NCBI GenBank assembly: GCA_050330055.1
Contig: JBHJOF010000152.1
Span: forward strand, 1-5,596
Length of the DNA: 5,596 nt
Direction: 5' to 3'
Origin: JBHJOF01 sp050330055
GTDB lineage: Bacteria > Pseudomonadota > Alphaproteobacteria > Kiloniellales > JAKSDN01
Of this stretch, positions 4,985-5,596 are shown in pieces; position 1 is the stretch's first letter, and the number at the start of each line of letters is the position of its first letter. Both the position numbers and the translations under genes were made by a program. The notes below the pieces were generated by a model. It made no database searches, was not told where the DNA came from, and saw only the letters and a list, made by a program, of their open reading frames with translations.

Positions 4985-5521
4985 CTACAGCGAGGTGGCG
5001 GCGCGCGCTGCCTGGTCGTAGAGGCCGGAGAGGGCGCGCAGCAGGCCCGCCAGGTCGCCGACCTCGCGGTTGAGTTCGGCCGCCTCGTCGCCGGCGAAGG
5101 CGCCGAGCGCCGAGACCAGGCAATCCTCGCGCACCTGGCGATAGCGCTGGCAGGCGCCGCGCCCCTCGGCCGTGGTGGCGTAGAGCGTCTCCTTGCCGCT
5201 GCGCGCGGCCTCGACCAGGCCGAGCCGCACCAGCTTGCGCAGCGCGTAGGCCACGGTGTGGGTGTCCTCGACGTTGAGCACGAAGCAGAGGTCGGCCAGT
5301 TTCTTCTGCCGGCCGCGGTGGTTGACCGAGTGCAGCACCTCGACGTCGAGCACGCCCAGCTCAGGATACCCGGCCGCCGCCATGCAGCGCACGATCCACC
5401 GGTTGAAGGCGTTGCCGGCGATGATCAGGCCGAACTCGAACGCGCTGAGCTCGGCCGCCCGCTCCGACACCAGATGGGCCGACGACACGATCTGCCGCGA
5501 CCGGCTTTTCCGTTCGCTCAT
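4985..5521 (-). CDS. MarR-type winged-helix transcriptional regulator
   Basis: This 178-residue protein has the length and helical pattern of MarR-family regulators, which act as cytoplasmic dimers on DNA. An N-terminal helical dimerisation part includes LSAFEFGLIIAGNAFNRW (25-42). The winged helix follows: VLHSVNHRGRQKKLADLC (62-79) as the first helix-turn, NVEDTHTVAYALRKLVRLGLV (83-103) as the recognition helix region, and ARSGKETLYATTAEG (106-120) as the wing. The C-terminal helices (about 123-172) complete the dimer interface. The wording resembles the predicted MarR-like regulators of COG5631 that I associate with alphaproteobacteria, but that subgroup is recall. The start is ATG (5521-5519); the ribosome binding site is weak, with only a GGA eight bases before. 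Its natural target, often the neighbouring divergent gene, would lie beyond the right edge. No ligand-sensing residue can be singled out. Confidence 0.9.
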   Translation of the reverse strand: MSERKSRSRQIVSSAHLVSERAAELSAFEFGLIIAGNAFNRWIVRCMAAAGYPELGVLDVEVLHSVNHRGRQKKLADLCFVLNVEDTHTVAYALRKLVRLGLVEAARSGKETLYATTAEGRGACQRYRQVREDCLVSALGAFAGDEAAELNREVGDLAGLLRALSGLYDQAARAATSL

Positions 5522-5577
5522 GGTTCTGCGTCCGGTGTGAGAGTCGTCGAGGGCGGTGTTCCACCCCCCTCCCGACC

Positions 5578-5596
5578 TCCCCCCGTCAAGGGGGGA
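5578..5596. repeat. Hairpin of a C/G-run repeat cut by the window edge
   Basis: TCCCCCC (5578-5584) pairs perfectly with GGGGGGA (5590-5596) around the loop GTCAA. The flanking CCACCCCCCTCCCGACC (5561-5577) is similarly C-rich, so a larger palindromic intergenic repeat probably continues past the edge. It lies about 57 bases upstream of the MarR-like gene. Confidence 0.5.

Overview
The window looks like chromosomal DNA of a GC-rich alphaproteobacterium, most likely in the Hyphomicrobiales (rhizobia and relatives). Four things point that way: strong GC bias in most genes; a perfect CtrA-type box (TTAA-N7-TTAAC) upstream of a cell-envelope gene; an intergenic palindromic repeat of the kind scattered through Rhizobium and Bradyrhizobium genomes; and a MarR-like regulator of a sort I associate with this group. 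No genus can be named from the sequence alone.

Layout. 1-75 (-): the start of an unidentified gene running off the left edge. 177-995 (+): an unrecognised two-helix membrane protein, visibly less GC-rich than the rest. 1027-1054: a short relic repeat between convergent genes. 1072-1785 (-): a class I SAM-dependent methyltransferase. 1786-1975: a divergent control region holding the CtrA-type box and a possible promoter. 1976-3292 (+): a putative lipoprotein with a very long Ala/Pro-rich linker and a C-terminal OmpA-like peptidoglycan-binding domain. 3289-3400: a two-hairpin palindromic repeat that includes the stop codon of that gene. 3401-3864: no convincing gene, but several clustered hairpins. 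3865-4056 (+): a 63-residue highly charged protein with its own strong ribosome binding site and a terminator at 4100-4130. 4291-4752 (+): a gamma-glutamylcyclotransferase-like protein whose natural start codon reads ATA. 4811-4910: a cloverleaf-shaped repeat between convergent genes. 4985-5521 (-): a MarR-type winged-helix regulator. 5578-5596: a further hairpin cut by the right edge.

The genes do not form one pathway. They are mostly single transcription units, alternately oriented, with palindromic repeats at their 3' ends. I see no defence system, CRISPR array, tRNA, rRNA or intact mobile element, and no convincing new multi-gene system. The points most worth a second look are the CtrA-type promoter of the OmpA-like gene, the damaged or non-canonical start of the cyclotransferase gene, the hairpin-rich non-coding stretch, and the compositionally distinct membrane-protein gene beside a transposase-associated repeat relic.
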